A stretch of 64,000 nucleotides of DNA from Loktanella sp. M215 (lineage in GTDB: Bacteria; Pseudomonadota; Alphaproteobacteria; Rhodobacterales; Rhodobacteraceae). Location: positions 595,501 to 659,500 of the forward strand of contig NZ_WMEA01000001.1 in NCBI RefSeq assembly GCF_021735925.1, in the 5' to 3' direction. Below are positions 51,289 to 59,830 of this stretch, piece by piece. Made by a program: the position numbers and the translations under genes. Position 1 is the stretch's first letter, and each line of letters begins with the position of its first letter. The notes under the pieces are model-generated. The model did no database searches and had not been told where the DNA came from. It saw only the letters and a program-made list of their open reading frames with translations.

Positions 51289-52812
51289 CTAGGCAACCGG
51301 GACCGCATAGGTGTCGCGCAACTGGTTCTTCTGGACCTTGCCCATCGTGTTGCGCGGCAGGGCGTCGATGACGTGAATAGCGCGGGGATGCTTGTACCGC
51401 GCCAGTTGCGGCGCGATTGCCGCGCTGATCGTCTCCGGCGTGACGGCAGCACCCCGCTCCAGCACGACAGCGACCGCGACGCTTTCACCGAAATCAGCGT
51501 CCGGCAGACCGAAGGCCGCACTTTCGACCACGCCGTCGATATCGTCGATCAGGGCCTCGATTTCCTTGGGATAGATGTTGTACCCGCCAGAGATGATCAG
51601 GTCCTTGGACCGCCCGACGATCGAGACATAGCCGTCGTCGTCGATCTGCCCGATGTCGCCAGTGATGAACCAGCCATCGGCGCGCATGTCCGCGGCGGTC
51701 TTTTCCGGCATCTGCCAGTAGCCCTTGAACAGGTTCGGGCCCCGCACCTCGATCCCGCCGGGCTCGCCTTTGGGCGTCGGATTGCCGTCTGCGTCGGCCA
51801 GTCGCAGTTCGACCCCCGGCAGCGGCAGGCCGACGGTGCCGGGCTTGCGCGTGCCGTCATAAGGGTTCGAGGTATTCATGCAGGTCTCGGTCATGCCGTA
51901 GCGTTCCAGCACCGTATGCCCGGTGCGATCCTGCCATTTCAGGTGGGTATCCAGCAGCATCGGGGCAGAGCCAGACACGAACAGCCGCATGTCAGCGCAA
52001 GCCGCCTGCGTCAAACCGGGCTGGTCCAGCAGCCGGGTATAGAATGTCGGCACGCCCATCAGCGACGTCGCACGGGCGAAGTCGGCCAGGATCGCTGCGG
52101 CATCGAAATTGCGGTGCAGGATGATCGCCCCCCCGGCCATCAGGGTGACGTTGATCGCAACGAACAGCCCGTGCGTATGGAAGACCGGCAGCGCGTGGAT
52201 CAGCACGTCACCATCAGTGAACTGCCAGTGATCGCGCAGCGTCTCTGCGTTGGAGGCGAGGTTGCCATGCGTCAGCATCGCGCCCTTGCTGCGCCCCGTC
52301 GTGCCAGAGGTATAGAGGAACGCCGCCAGATCGTCCGCGTCCCGCGCCACCGCATCGCGCAACGGCGTGGCACCCTGGGCAGCGTCGGTCAGCGCCCCCT
52401 GCCCCGCGGCGTCCAGCGTCAGAACGTGGGTCACGCCCGCCTGTTCCGCCACGGGCGTCAGCGTGTCCAGCTTCGCCGGGTCGCAGACAAAGACGCGCGG
52501 GGCGGCGTCGGTCAGGAAATACGACACCTCTGCCGCGGGATAGCCCGTGTTCAGTGGCAGGTGGATCGCGCCCGCCAGCACCGTGCCAAGATAGCAGGCC
52601 AGCCCGTTGATCGACTTCTCGATCTGCACGGCGACCCGGTCGCCGGGGGCGACGCCAAGGGCCACCAGTGCCCCCGCCATCGCCTCGGCCTGTGACCACA
52701 GGTCGTCATAGGTCGTCACCGCCCCGCTGGTCGCATCCGTGGCAAAGGTCGCTTCCTCGCGGCCGACAGAGGCAGCGCGCAGGGCGTGGGCCAGGTGATT
52801 CTCACTATACAT
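51289..52812 (-). CDS. matB: Malonyl-CoA synthetase MatB
   Basis: A 507-residue acyl-CoA synthetase (AMP-forming) that makes malonyl-CoA from malonate, ATP and CoA. The P-loop-like LYTSGTTGRSKGAMLTHGN, ERYGMTETCMN, GWFITGDIGQIDDDGYVSIVG (split across residues 375-400) and the catalytic Lys in PRNTMGKVQKNQL are intact. AAGGACGG lies before the ATG. It is the last gene of the matPQMAB unit, 11 bp after matA, so malonate is the expected substrate. The upstream part of the longer open frame is out-of-frame reading of matA. Confidence 0.93.
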   Translation of the reverse strand: MYSENHLAHALRAASVGREEATFATDATSGAVTTYDDLWSQAEAMAGALVALGVAPGDRVAVQIEKSINGLACYLGTVLAGAIHLPLNTGYPAAEVSYFLTDAAPRVFVCDPAKLDTLTPVAEQAGVTHVLTLDAAGQGALTDAAQGATPLRDAVARDADDLAAFLYTSGTTGRSKGAMLTHGNLASNAETLRDHWQFTDGDVLIHALPVFHTHGLFVAINVTLMAGGAIILHRNFDAAAILADFARATSLMGVPTFYTRLLDQPGLTQAACADMRLFVSGSAPMLLDTHLKWQDRTGHTVLERYGMTETCMNTSNPYDGTRKPGTVGLPLPGVELRLADADGNPTPKGEPGGIEVRGPNLFKGYWQMPEKTAADMRADGWFITGDIGQIDDDGYVSIVGRSKDLIISGGYNIYPKEIEALIDDIDGVVESAAFGLPDADFGESVAVAVVLERGAAVTPETISAAIAPQLARYKHPRAIHVIDALPRNTMGKVQKNQLRDTYAVPVA

Positions 52813-52823
52813 TGGGTCCGTCC

Positions 52824-54095
52824 TTATCGTGTCTTCAGCAGGCGGCGCACCGGCGGGGCCGCAATGATCTCGCCTTGGCCAGAATAGGCTTCGTGGTTTC
52901 GCTCGATCGTGTCCAGATCGTAAAGGTAATTGACCATCACGCCCCACGACGCCTTTTGCCCGTTGGCGCTGGCGTCGGCGTCTCGGTTGATCCGCTCCAG
53001 CCGCGCCCCGTTGCCAAGGTGAAAGCGGGCGACCGGGTCGGTGGCACCGCCGCGCGAATGGCGGGCTGTCAGCATGTAATGCGCGGTCAGATCCGACAGG
53101 GTGATGGGGCGCTTGCCGTCTTCGGCGGCGGTGACCGTGTCGGCCAGATAGGTCGGCAGGTCGTCCCGATGCGCCAGCGCCCACTTGCGCAGGCCCGGCA
53201 CCGGCGACAGCGTGACAAAGGTTGTCAGGTTCGGCCATTCGCGGCCCAACTCCTCCACCACCTGCTTGATCAGGAAATTGCCGAAGGAAATCCCGCGCAA
53301 CCCCGTCTGGCAGTTCGAGATGGAATAGAACACTGCCGTCTGGGCGCGGGCCGGGTCCGTCATCTGACGGTCAGCGGCAAGGATCGCACCGATATCGCCG
53401 GGGATACCGGCGGTCAGCGCGACCTCGACAAAGATCAGGGGATCGTCGCCCAGCGCGGGATGAAAGAAGGCATAGAGCCTGCGGTCGGGCGCCGCGACCC
53501 GGCGACGCAGATCGTCCCAGCCGCTGATTTCGTGCACCGCTTCGTACTGAATTATCTTTTCCAGCACGTTGGCGGGCGTCTGCCAGTCGATCCGCTGCAA
53601 TTCCAGAAAGCCGCGGTTGAACCACGACCCGAACAGATGCCGGAAATCCGCATCAAGCAACGCCAGCGCCGAGTCCTCTCCCATCAGGTGCAGCAGGTCA
53701 TTGCGCATGGCGACCAGCCTGCGGGTGCCGCCGGGCGCGCGGTTCAGGCGGCGGATCAATTCCTGAGAGCGCGGCTCGGAGGCGATATGCAGATCGCGCA
53801 GCGCGGTCTCGTCCCCCTCCTGCCAGTGTCGCAGCGCGGTTTCCGTCCGCTCCCGATCGACGCCGAACCGGTCGCGCAGCATGGTGAAAAAGTCATGCTT
53901 GGCCGCCCAGTCCATGCCGTCGTAACGGTCAAAGATCGCGCGGGCGAGGGCGAGGCCCGTCGCCTCTCCCTTGCCCGTCAGCAGGGTGTCGCACATCTGG
54001 ACGACTGAACGTGGCGCGGTCGTGCCCATCAGGCTGCGCCCCCGGTCGGCGACCCGGCCGACCAGATCGTTGAAGACGGTCGTCGCGCGGATCAC
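52824..54095 (-). CDS. matA: Malonyl-CoA decarboxylase MatA
   Basis: A 423-residue malonyl-CoA decarboxylase that yields acetyl-CoA and CO2. It has the helical N-terminal domain and a GNAT-like catalytic domain with FFHPALGDDPLIFVEVALT, FYSISNCQTGLRGISFGNFL and TLSPVPGLRKWAL. The conserved His of the catalytic domain lies in AHYMLTARHSRGG. The start is a GTG overlapping the matM stop (GTGA). Together with MatB it brings malonate into central metabolism. Confidence 0.93.
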   Translation of the reverse strand: MIRATTVFNDLVGRVADRGRSLMGTTAPRSVVQMCDTLLTGKGEATGLALARAIFDRYDGMDWAAKHDFFTMLRDRFGVDRERTETALRHWQEGDETALRDLHIASEPRSQELIRRLNRAPGGTRRLVAMRNDLLHLMGEDSALALLDADFRHLFGSWFNRGFLELQRIDWQTPANVLEKIIQYEAVHEISGWDDLRRRVAAPDRRLYAFFHPALGDDPLIFVEVALTAGIPGDIGAILAADRQMTDPARAQTAVFYSISNCQTGLRGISFGNFLIKQVVEELGREWPNLTTFVTLSPVPGLRKWALAHRDDLPTYLADTVTAAEDGKRPITLSDLTAHYMLTARHSRGGATDPVARFHLGNGARLERINRDADASANGQKASWGVMVNYLYDLDTIERNHEAYSGQGEIIAAPPVRRLLKTR

Positions 54096-55411
54096 TGCTC
54101 TGGCCCCATCAGTACGTCGGGCAACCATGTCACGATGGACGGGAAGGCCGACAGGAACACGATGGCCAGCACCATGCACAGCACGAAGGGCATCGACCCG
54201 ACCAGGATCTTCTTGAGGCTGATGTCGGGTGCTATCCCGTTGATGACGTAAAGGTTCAGACCCACGGGTGGTGTGATCAGGCCGATCTCCATGTTGATGG
54301 TGACGATGACGGCGAACCAGTAGGGATCGAAGCCCGCGGCGGTGATGATCGGCAGCAGGATCGGCGCGCTCATCAGGATGACGGCGACGGGCGGCAGAAA
54401 GAAACCCGCGACCAGCAGAAATACGTTGATGACGCCCATCAGGACCCAGCGGTTCACCTCCAGATCGGCGATCCATGCGGCGATGGATTGCGTGACGAAC
54501 AGCGACGACAGCATGAAGCTGAACACGCCCGCCGCACCGATGATGAACAGGATCATCACGGATTCCCGCGTGCTGTCGCGCAACACGGCCCACAGGGCTG
54601 CGGGCTGCACCATGCGGTAGACGACGACCGCCACGATGAAGCATAGCAGCGCACCGACGGCGGCCGTCTCGGATGGCGTCGCGATGCCGCCGTAGAGCGC
54701 ATAAAGCACGCCTGCGATGATCACGATGAAGGGGATCACGCGGGGCAGGATCTCGAACTTCTCTTTCCACGAATAGGTCACGCCGGACAGCGCCACGCCA
54801 GCAGCCCCCCGCCGCCAGGTATCAAAAATCGCCCATGCGATGAACAGCGTGACCAGCAGGATGCCGGGCAGGACACCCGCAAGGAATAGCCGCCCGATGC
54901 TGGTTTCCGTGGCGATCCCGTAGACGATCATCGTGACCGACGGCGGGATCAGGATGCCCAGCGTGCCGCCCGCGGCAATGGACCCGGCGGCGACCTCGTC
55001 CGGATAGCCGCGCTTGCGCATCTCGGGGATGCCCATCTTGCCGATGGCCGCACAGGTCGCGGGACTGGACCCGGACATCGCGGCGAACAGCGCACATGCG
55101 CCAAGGTTCGACACCAGCAGGCCGCCTGGCACCTTCGTCAGCCAACGCTCCAGCGCTTCATACAGGTCAGGCCCCGCGCGGGTCGATGAAATCGCGGCCC
55201 CCATGATGATGAACATCGGGATCGACAGCAGGGCGAATGAATTGAGGTCGCCGTAGAACAGCTCTGGCAGGGCCTGCAGGCTGCGGGGACCATCGAAGAC
55301 GAACAGGAACCCTGTCGCGACCATCAGCAGGCCGACGGCGACGGGGATGCCGGAAAACAGGATGACGACGGTGAACAGCGCGACAAGGCCGCCAAGGGAT
55401 AGCGGGTCCAT
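54092..55411 (-). CDS. matM: TRAP transporter large permease MatM (DctM type)
   Basis: A 439-residue inner-membrane protein with 11-12 helices, the large (DctM) subunit of a TRAP transporter that uses a sodium or proton gradient. Typical segments are GIPVAVGLLMVATGFLFVF and SGSSPATCAAIGKMGIPEMR. The ATG at 55411 shares one base with the matQ stop (TGATG). An apparent extension to 55612 is out-of-frame matQ. The order P-Q-M-A-B equals that of the malonate operon of Sinorhizobium meliloti. Confidence 0.93.
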   Translation of the reverse strand: MDPLSLGGLVALFTVVILFSGIPVAVGLLMVATGFLFVFDGPRSLQALPELFYGDLNSFALLSIPMFIIMGAAISSTRAGPDLYEALERWLTKVPGGLLVSNLGACALFAAMSGSSPATCAAIGKMGIPEMRKRGYPDEVAAGSIAAGGTLGILIPPSVTMIVYGIATETSIGRLFLAGVLPGILLVTLFIAWAIFDTWRRGAAGVALSGVTYSWKEKFEILPRVIPFIVIIAGVLYALYGGIATPSETAAVGALLCFIVAVVVYRMVQPAALWAVLRDSTRESVMILFIIGAAGVFSFMLSSLFVTQSIAAWIADLEVNRWVLMGVINVFLLVAGFFLPPVAVILMSAPILLPIITAAGFDPYWFAVIVTINMEIGLITPPVGLNLYVINGIAPDISLKKILVGSMPFVLCMVLAIVFLSAFPSIVTWLPDVLMGPEQ

Positions 55412-55983
55412 CAGTAATCCTCGCTCATTTCGGGGCCGATGGCGGGCAGGCCCTTGGCGTCCATCGGAAAGGCCGTGACCGACAGCCACAGGTCGGCCAG
55501 CAGTTGCAGCAGGAACAACGCAAAACCCACGGGAATCGCGAGGTAGGGTATCCACAAGGGCGCGGACAGGACCGTCTCGGACTTCCACCCGCGGACATAG
55601 GCAAAGTGCCACATGTCATAGCCGTAATAGAGCATGATCGCGATCATCGCGGCGGTGACGACCAGCGTGCCGATCGCCAGACCGCGCCGCATCGCCTGCG
55701 GCAGCAGCGTCGGCAGCAGATCGACGCCCACATGCCCCCGCAGCTTCTGCACGTAAGGCAGCCCGATCAGCGTGGCCGCGATCATCAGGTAGATGACGAC
55801 CTCGGTCTGCCAGACGGTGGACTGGTTCAGCACGTTGCGCACAAAGATCATCTGGCAGGTGATGATGACGGCAGCCAGCATCATCAGGGCCGCGACGACG
55901 CCGCAGAGGCCGGAAACGCCCATGATCAGGCGGATGGGAAGCGGCAGTGTTCGGACGCGGTCAGCGCCAGTCAGGTCGGTCAC
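55411..55983 (-). CDS. matQ: TRAP transporter small permease MatQ (DctQ type)
   Basis: A 190-residue protein with four helices, the DctQ small membrane subunit of the TRAP transporter. SGLCGVVAALMMLAAVIITCQ is the first helix and LIGLPYVQKLRGHVGVDLLP contains the conserved RGH-type motif. It follows matP after a terminator-like hairpin and is fused in reading order to matM by one shared base. Confidence 0.92.
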   Translation of the reverse strand: MTDLTGADRVRTLPLPIRLIMGVSGLCGVVAALMMLAAVIITCQMIFVRNVLNQSTVWQTEVVIYLMIAATLIGLPYVQKLRGHVGVDLLPTLLPQAMRRGLAIGTLVVTAAMIAIMLYYGYDMWHFAYVRGWKSETVLSAPLWIPYLAIPVGFALFLLQLLADLWLSVTAFPMDAKGLPAIGPEMSEDY

Positions 55984-56000
55984 GACGGATCACCTCTGAG

Positions 56001-56035
56001 AGAAAAAGACGGGCGGCAGGTCACCCCACCGCCCG
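56001..56035 (-). terminator. Intrinsic terminator/attenuator after matP
   Basis: The minus-strand transcript has CGGGCGG / CCGCCCG (7 bp, 56029-56035 with 56010-56016, 12-nt loop), followed at once by TCTTTTTCTC. This is the best intrinsic terminator in the window. It lies between matP and matQ, so it should stop most transcripts after the binding-protein gene and let a fraction read on into the permeases. Confidence 0.7.
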
Positions 56036-56042
56036 GAACGCA

Positions 56043-57032
56043 TCACTCGACGGCCAAAGCCATGTCGAGAAGGTTCTGACCACCGTCGGGCATTTCAGCG
56101 ACGAAGGCCGGGTAGGACGTGGTCTTGGCCAGTTCCAGCCAGGCGTTGAAGTCCGCCTCGTTCATCTGCGCGATCTCGACCCCGGCCTTCGTGAAGGCAT
56201 CGGTCGCGACCTGATCGCCCAGCTTGGCCTGCTCCAGATAGAAGGCCTCGGCCTTCTTGCCGGCGTCGGTCAGGGCCGTCTGCTGTTCCGGCGTCAGCCC
56301 GTCGAAGGTGGTCTTGTTCATCATCAGCGGCTGATACATGAACCAAAGCGCGTATTCGCCGGCGGGCGTGTAGCAGGACAGCTGTTCGTACAAACGGTAG
56401 CTGACAAAGCTTTCGGACGAAGTGTTGGTCGCGTCCAGCACGCCGGTCTGCAGTGCCGGATAGATTTCCGACGATGCCATCGACGAAATCGACGCCCCGG
56501 CGCCCGCCAGCATTTCCTCGAACGACTTGCCGGCAGCGCGGATGCTGACGCCCTTGACGTCCTCGGGCTTCACGATGCACCCCTTGTTGGACCCGAAGCC
56601 GCCAGCAAGGTAGCCGTGCACCAGCGTGATCACGTCGTCCTCGGCCATGATCTTCTCGATCTCGGCCATGAAGGGGGACGCGGACAGGCGGGCGGCGTGG
56701 TCGTGGTTTTTCACCAGTCCCGGCATCAGGGTCAGGTTGTAGGCCGGCTGCTGGCCGCCGGCGTAGGACAGCGGCAGGATCGTCATATCCAGCTGGCCGC
56801 GCGACAGCGGCGTATACTGCTCGCGCGCTTTGAACAGGGTCTGGTTCGGAAAGATCTGGATATCCAGATCGACACCGGCGGCCTTCACGTCGTCGGCGAC
56901 CATCTGGGCGACCTGATGGCGCACGTCGCCTTCGGCCCACTGATGGCTCAGCTTCAAGGTCTCCGCGAACGCGGCAGAACCGAAGGTGGCAGTCGCAAGC
57001 GCCGCAACGGCGCCCAAAGTTGCAAATTTCAT
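56043..57032 (-). CDS. matP: TRAP transporter binding protein MatP (DctP type)
   Basis: A 329-residue periplasmic binding protein of the DctP family. After a signal peptide (TLGAVAALATATFGSAAFA), the mature chain starts with ETLKLSHQWAEGDVRHQ. The conserved Arg/Asn ligand region lies in IYPALQTGVLDATNTSSE, typical for carboxylate-binding TRAP proteins. Malonate is inferred from the downstream matAB genes and the matPQMAB order. Divergent from the GntR regulator at 57194. Confidence 0.9.
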   Translation of the reverse strand: MKFATLGAVAALATATFGSAAFAETLKLSHQWAEGDVRHQVAQMVADDVKAAGVDLDIQIFPNQTLFKAREQYTPLSRGQLDMTILPLSYAGGQQPAYNLTLMPGLVKNHDHAARLSASPFMAEIEKIMAEDDVITLVHGYLAGGFGSNKGCIVKPEDVKGVSIRAAGKSFEEMLAGAGASISSMASSEIYPALQTGVLDATNTSSESFVSYRLYEQLSCYTPAGEYALWFMYQPLMMNKTTFDGLTPEQQTALTDAGKKAEAFYLEQAKLGDQVATDAFTKAGVEIAQMNEADFNAWLELAKTTSYPAFVAEMPDGGQNLLDMALAVE

Positions 57033-57135
57033 TGGTTTTCCTCCCCAATAGATAACGGTTTGCCGGGGTCTCCTCCAAGACGGGTCCGGCGCCTTGCCGT
57101 CACGTTAACAACAAATCGACGTCACGCAACAATTA

Positions 57136-57145
57136 TTGTATACAA
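57136..57145. promoter_or_regulatory. Palindromic GntR operator TTGTATACAA
   Basis: A perfect 10-bp palindrome TTGTATACAA sits in the 161-bp divergent region between matP and the GntR gene, 48 bp before the latter's start. This is the form expected for FCD-type GntR repressors. A very similar GTATACAA is found at the second GntR locus (58667-58674). Confidence 0.6.
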
Positions 57146-57193
57146 GATGCGATATCTGGTATTCATGGTAGTGAAGATCGGAAAGGCGACGCG

Positions 57194-57859
57194 GTGACGA
57201 CTGACACCTCCAACCTGCGCGATGCGATCGAAGACCGCATCCTGACCGGCGCCTTGCGCCCGGGCACCCGGCTCGACGAGGCATCATTGGCCGAAGAATT
57301 CGGCGTATCCCGGACGCCGATCCGTCAGGCGCTGTTTCATCTGGCGGCGACCGGACTTGTCGAACACTTTCCCAGACGCGGCGCCTTCGTCATCGACACC
57401 GGGCCCGTTCGCCTGCGCGAGATGTTCGAGGTCATGGCCGAACTTGAGGCGCTTTGCGCGCGCAACGCCGCCCGCCGGGCGACGCAGGCCGACCTTCAGA
57501 GCCTCGACGATTGTCACGACGCCTGTTGCATTGCAGCAGAGGCTGGCGACAGTGACACCTATTACTACGCCAACGAGGCCTTTCACGAAGCCATCCGCCT
57601 AATCGGCGGCAACGGCTTCCTGCACCTCGAAATCGGCCGCCTGCAAAAGCAATTGCAGGCCTTTCGGCGCCTGCAACTGCGTGCGAGGGCGCGCGTTGGC
57701 GCGTCTTTGCGGGAACACGCCGATATCCTGCAAGCGATAAAGGCCGCCCAGCCCGGCGATGCCGCAGAGGCGATGCGGACCCATATCGCGATCCAGAACG
57801 ACCAGTTCACCGACATGATCGCGACCCTGCAACGCAACCAGCCCCACAGCGCGGCCTGA
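57194..57859 (+). CDS. GntR family regulator (FCD type), probable malonate regulator
   Basis: A 221-residue GntR regulator. The winged helix is in residues 8-70 (LDEASLAEEFGVSRTPIRQALFHLAATGLV), and an all-helical FCD ligand-binding domain follows, with the metal-binding His-type residues in ANEAFHEAIRLIGG and AMRTHIAIQNDQF. The start is a GTG preceded by GGAAAGG. It is divergent from matP and thus the likely malonate-responsive regulator (MatR-like). Confidence 0.88.
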   Translation: MTTDTSNLRDAIEDRILTGALRPGTRLDEASLAEEFGVSRTPIRQALFHLAATGLVEHFPRRGAFVIDTGPVRLREMFEVMAELEALCARNAARRATQADLQSLDDCHDACCIAAEAGDSDTYYYANEAFHEAIRLIGGNGFLHLEIGRLQKQLQAFRRLQLRARARVGASLREHADILQAIKAAQPGDAAEAMRTHIAIQNDQFTDMIATLQRNQPHSAA

Positions 57860-57867
57860 CACCCGGT

Positions 57868-58578
57868 TCAGTCCCGTGAAAACAGGGCATCCTTCAGGCT
57901 GACGGTCGATTGATCCGGTGGTCGCAGATCAAGACCGTCATGCAGGTCGTCAAGGTGGCGCTCCATCACATCCCGCGACAGGCTGACGTCGCCCGCCGCA
58001 ATCGCGGCCAGCAGATCGTGATGGGCCCCGGTTTCGCAAAGACTGCTTTGCTTGCGCCAGTAAAGCGCGATGATAAGGCTGGAGCGTTCGACAAGGGACC
58101 TGACCATATCGGCAAGGATGGCCTGGTCGGCGATGCGCGCGATCGCGACGTGGAATTGTCCCGACATCGCCAGCGCCTCTCCGGGTTTGCCCTCAGTCAT
58201 GGCCGCGTGTTCTTCTGCAACATGCTGTTTCAATATCGCGATATCCTGCGGTGTGGCTTTGCGGGCTGCCGATTCCGCCACATGCGGTTCGACAAGCCTA
58301 CGCGCCTCGAACACCTCATGCGCCTCGCGCGGTGTCGGACTGGCGACATAGGCCCCGCGATTGCGCCGGATCTCGACCAGCTTGTGATGCGCAAGCCCCT
58401 GCAGGGCGCTGCGCACGATGGTCCGAGACACGCCGTAGATCACGCCCAGATCGTCCTCTCCCAACTTCTGACCGGGGCACAGCCGGTGCGACAGGATCGC
58501 GGCGGACAGGTCCTGTGCGATATCGGTCGCTGCAGCACCGCGGTCGGGCGAAGACACGGGGGAAGGTCCAGAGGTCAT
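57868..58578 (-). CDS. GntR family regulator (FCD type)
   Basis: A 236-residue GntR regulator with helix-turn-helix LGEDDLGVIYGVSRTIVRSALQGLA (about residues 40-65) and an FCD domain containing FEARRLVEPHVAESAAR and ETGAHHDLLAAIAAGD. It is convergent with the other GntR gene (8-bp gap) and divergent from the ABC importer operon starting at 58817, so it probably controls that operon. The ATG at 58578 has no strong ribosome-binding site. Extra open sequence upstream overlaps the operator and was rejected. Confidence 0.85.
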   Translation of the reverse strand: MTSGPSPVSSPDRGAAATDIAQDLSAAILSHRLCPGQKLGEDDLGVIYGVSRTIVRSALQGLAHHKLVEIRRNRGAYVASPTPREAHEVFEARRLVEPHVAESAARKATPQDIAILKQHVAEEHAAMTEGKPGEALAMSGQFHVAIARIADQAILADMVRSLVERSSLIIALYWRKQSSLCETGAHHDLLAAIAAGDVSLSRDVMERHLDDLHDGLDLRPPDQSTVSLKDALFSRD

Positions 58579-58666
58579 ACGGATTAACTGCCGAATCCAT
58601 GGTGGGGGCGCTGCAACCCCTGCATGCAACCAACTGGCGATGATGGACACAATCCCCCGCCGTATC

Positions 58667-58692
58667 GTATACAATTTTGCTGCTAAATTGTA
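58667..58692. promoter_or_regulatory. Inverted-repeat operator upstream of importer operon
   Basis: TACAATTT-N7-AAATTGTA (58670-58692) is a perfect 8-bp inverted repeat, overlapping GTATAC at 58667-58672. It lies between the GntR gene and the ABC importer, 125 bp before the latter. Its GTATACAA core matches the operator of the neighbouring GntR locus. A likely site for one or both GntR proteins. Confidence 0.55.
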
Positions 58693-58816
58693 GTCAGACA
58701 CCCCCGGTTCTGCCGAAAATTGCAGCGCCATTGTGTCTGGCCCGCCCCGACCGCACGCAAATGATTGCCGCCTGATGGTCCACCACCTCTGCTGAGCGCG
58801 ACAGCACGGGGGGCGC

Positions 58817-59803
58817 ATGAGCACAGTCATTCAGGATCTGGAACTGGTCAACGTGACCAAGCGCTACGGCACTACGGTCGCCGTGGACCGGGTCAGCCAT
58901 CATTTCCGGCCATCAAGCTACACCTGCCTCCTCGGCCCCTCGGGCTGCGGCAAATCCTCGACCCTGCGTATGATTGCCGGGCACGAAAGCATCAGCGACG
59001 GCTCGATCCTGCTGGCGCACCGCGACATCTCTCATCTGCCGCCCGCCAAGCGCGGCACAGCGATGATGTTCCAAAGCTACGCCCTGTTTCCGCACCTAAG
59101 CGTCGCCGACAACGTGGCCTTCAGCCTCAAGATGAAGGGCGTGGACCTCAAGGACCGTCGCGCCAAGGCCGGCGAGATGCTGGAGCTGGTCGATCTGACG
59201 GCGCTGGCCGACCGCCTGCCTGCGCAACTGTCCGGCGGCCAGCAGCAGCGCGTCGCCCTCGCCCGCGCGCTGATCACCCGCCCGCAGGTGCTGCTGCTGG
59301 ACGAACCGCTCTCGGCGCTCGACCCCTTCCTGCGCGTGCGGATGCGGACAGAGCTGCGCAACCTGCAAAAGGAACTTGGCATCAGTTTCGTGCATGTCAC
59401 CCACGGCCAAGACGAAGCGCTGGCACTGGCGGACGAAATCGTGGTGATGAACAACGCCGTCATCGAACAGGCCGGCCCCGCGCGCGATGTCTTCAACGCG
59501 CCGCGCACCCGGTTCGTCGCGCAGTTCATGGGCGGCCACAACGTGATCGCCCTGCCGCAGGGCCACTTTGCGATCCGGTCCGACGCGGTGCAGGTCACGC
59601 CGCAGGGTGCCGGCCAGATGGAGGGCCATGTCACCGCCATCGAATACCAGGGCACCCACGTCAGCGTCCTGTCCCGCGTTGCCGGTGATCAGGAGGTCAC
59701 GGCGCTGGTCCCCGACGCCGCCTTTTTTGAATCCCCGCACCAGCCCGGCGACCGCATCGGCCTGACCTGGGACGACCGCAACCTTCACAAACTGACGGCG
59801 TGA
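58817..59803 (+). CDS. ABC ATPase, PotA/spermidine-putrescine type
   Basis: A 328-residue ATPase. Walker A is LLGPSGCGKSSTLRM, signature AQLSGGQQQRVALARA, Walker B VLLLDEPLSALDPFL, then a short TOBE-type C-terminal domain. It starts the operon of the importer genes, followed by the binding protein and two permeases. The gene order ATPase-binding protein-permease-permease is common for this family. Confidence 0.92.
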   Translation: MSTVIQDLELVNVTKRYGTTVAVDRVSHHFRPSSYTCLLGPSGCGKSSTLRMIAGHESISDGSILLAHRDISHLPPAKRGTAMMFQSYALFPHLSVADNVAFSLKMKGVDLKDRRAKAGEMLELVDLTALADRLPAQLSGGQQQRVALARALITRPQVLLLDEPLSALDPFLRVRMRTELRNLQKELGISFVHVTHGQDEALALADEIVVMNNAVIEQAGPARDVFNAPRTRFVAQFMGGHNVIALPQGHFAIRSDAVQVTPQGAGQMEGHVTAIEYQGTHVSVLSRVAGDQEVTALVPDAAFFESPHQPGDRIGLTWDDRNLHKLTA

Positions 59804-59830
59804 ACCGCCGCATTCAACACGGAGAGAGCC

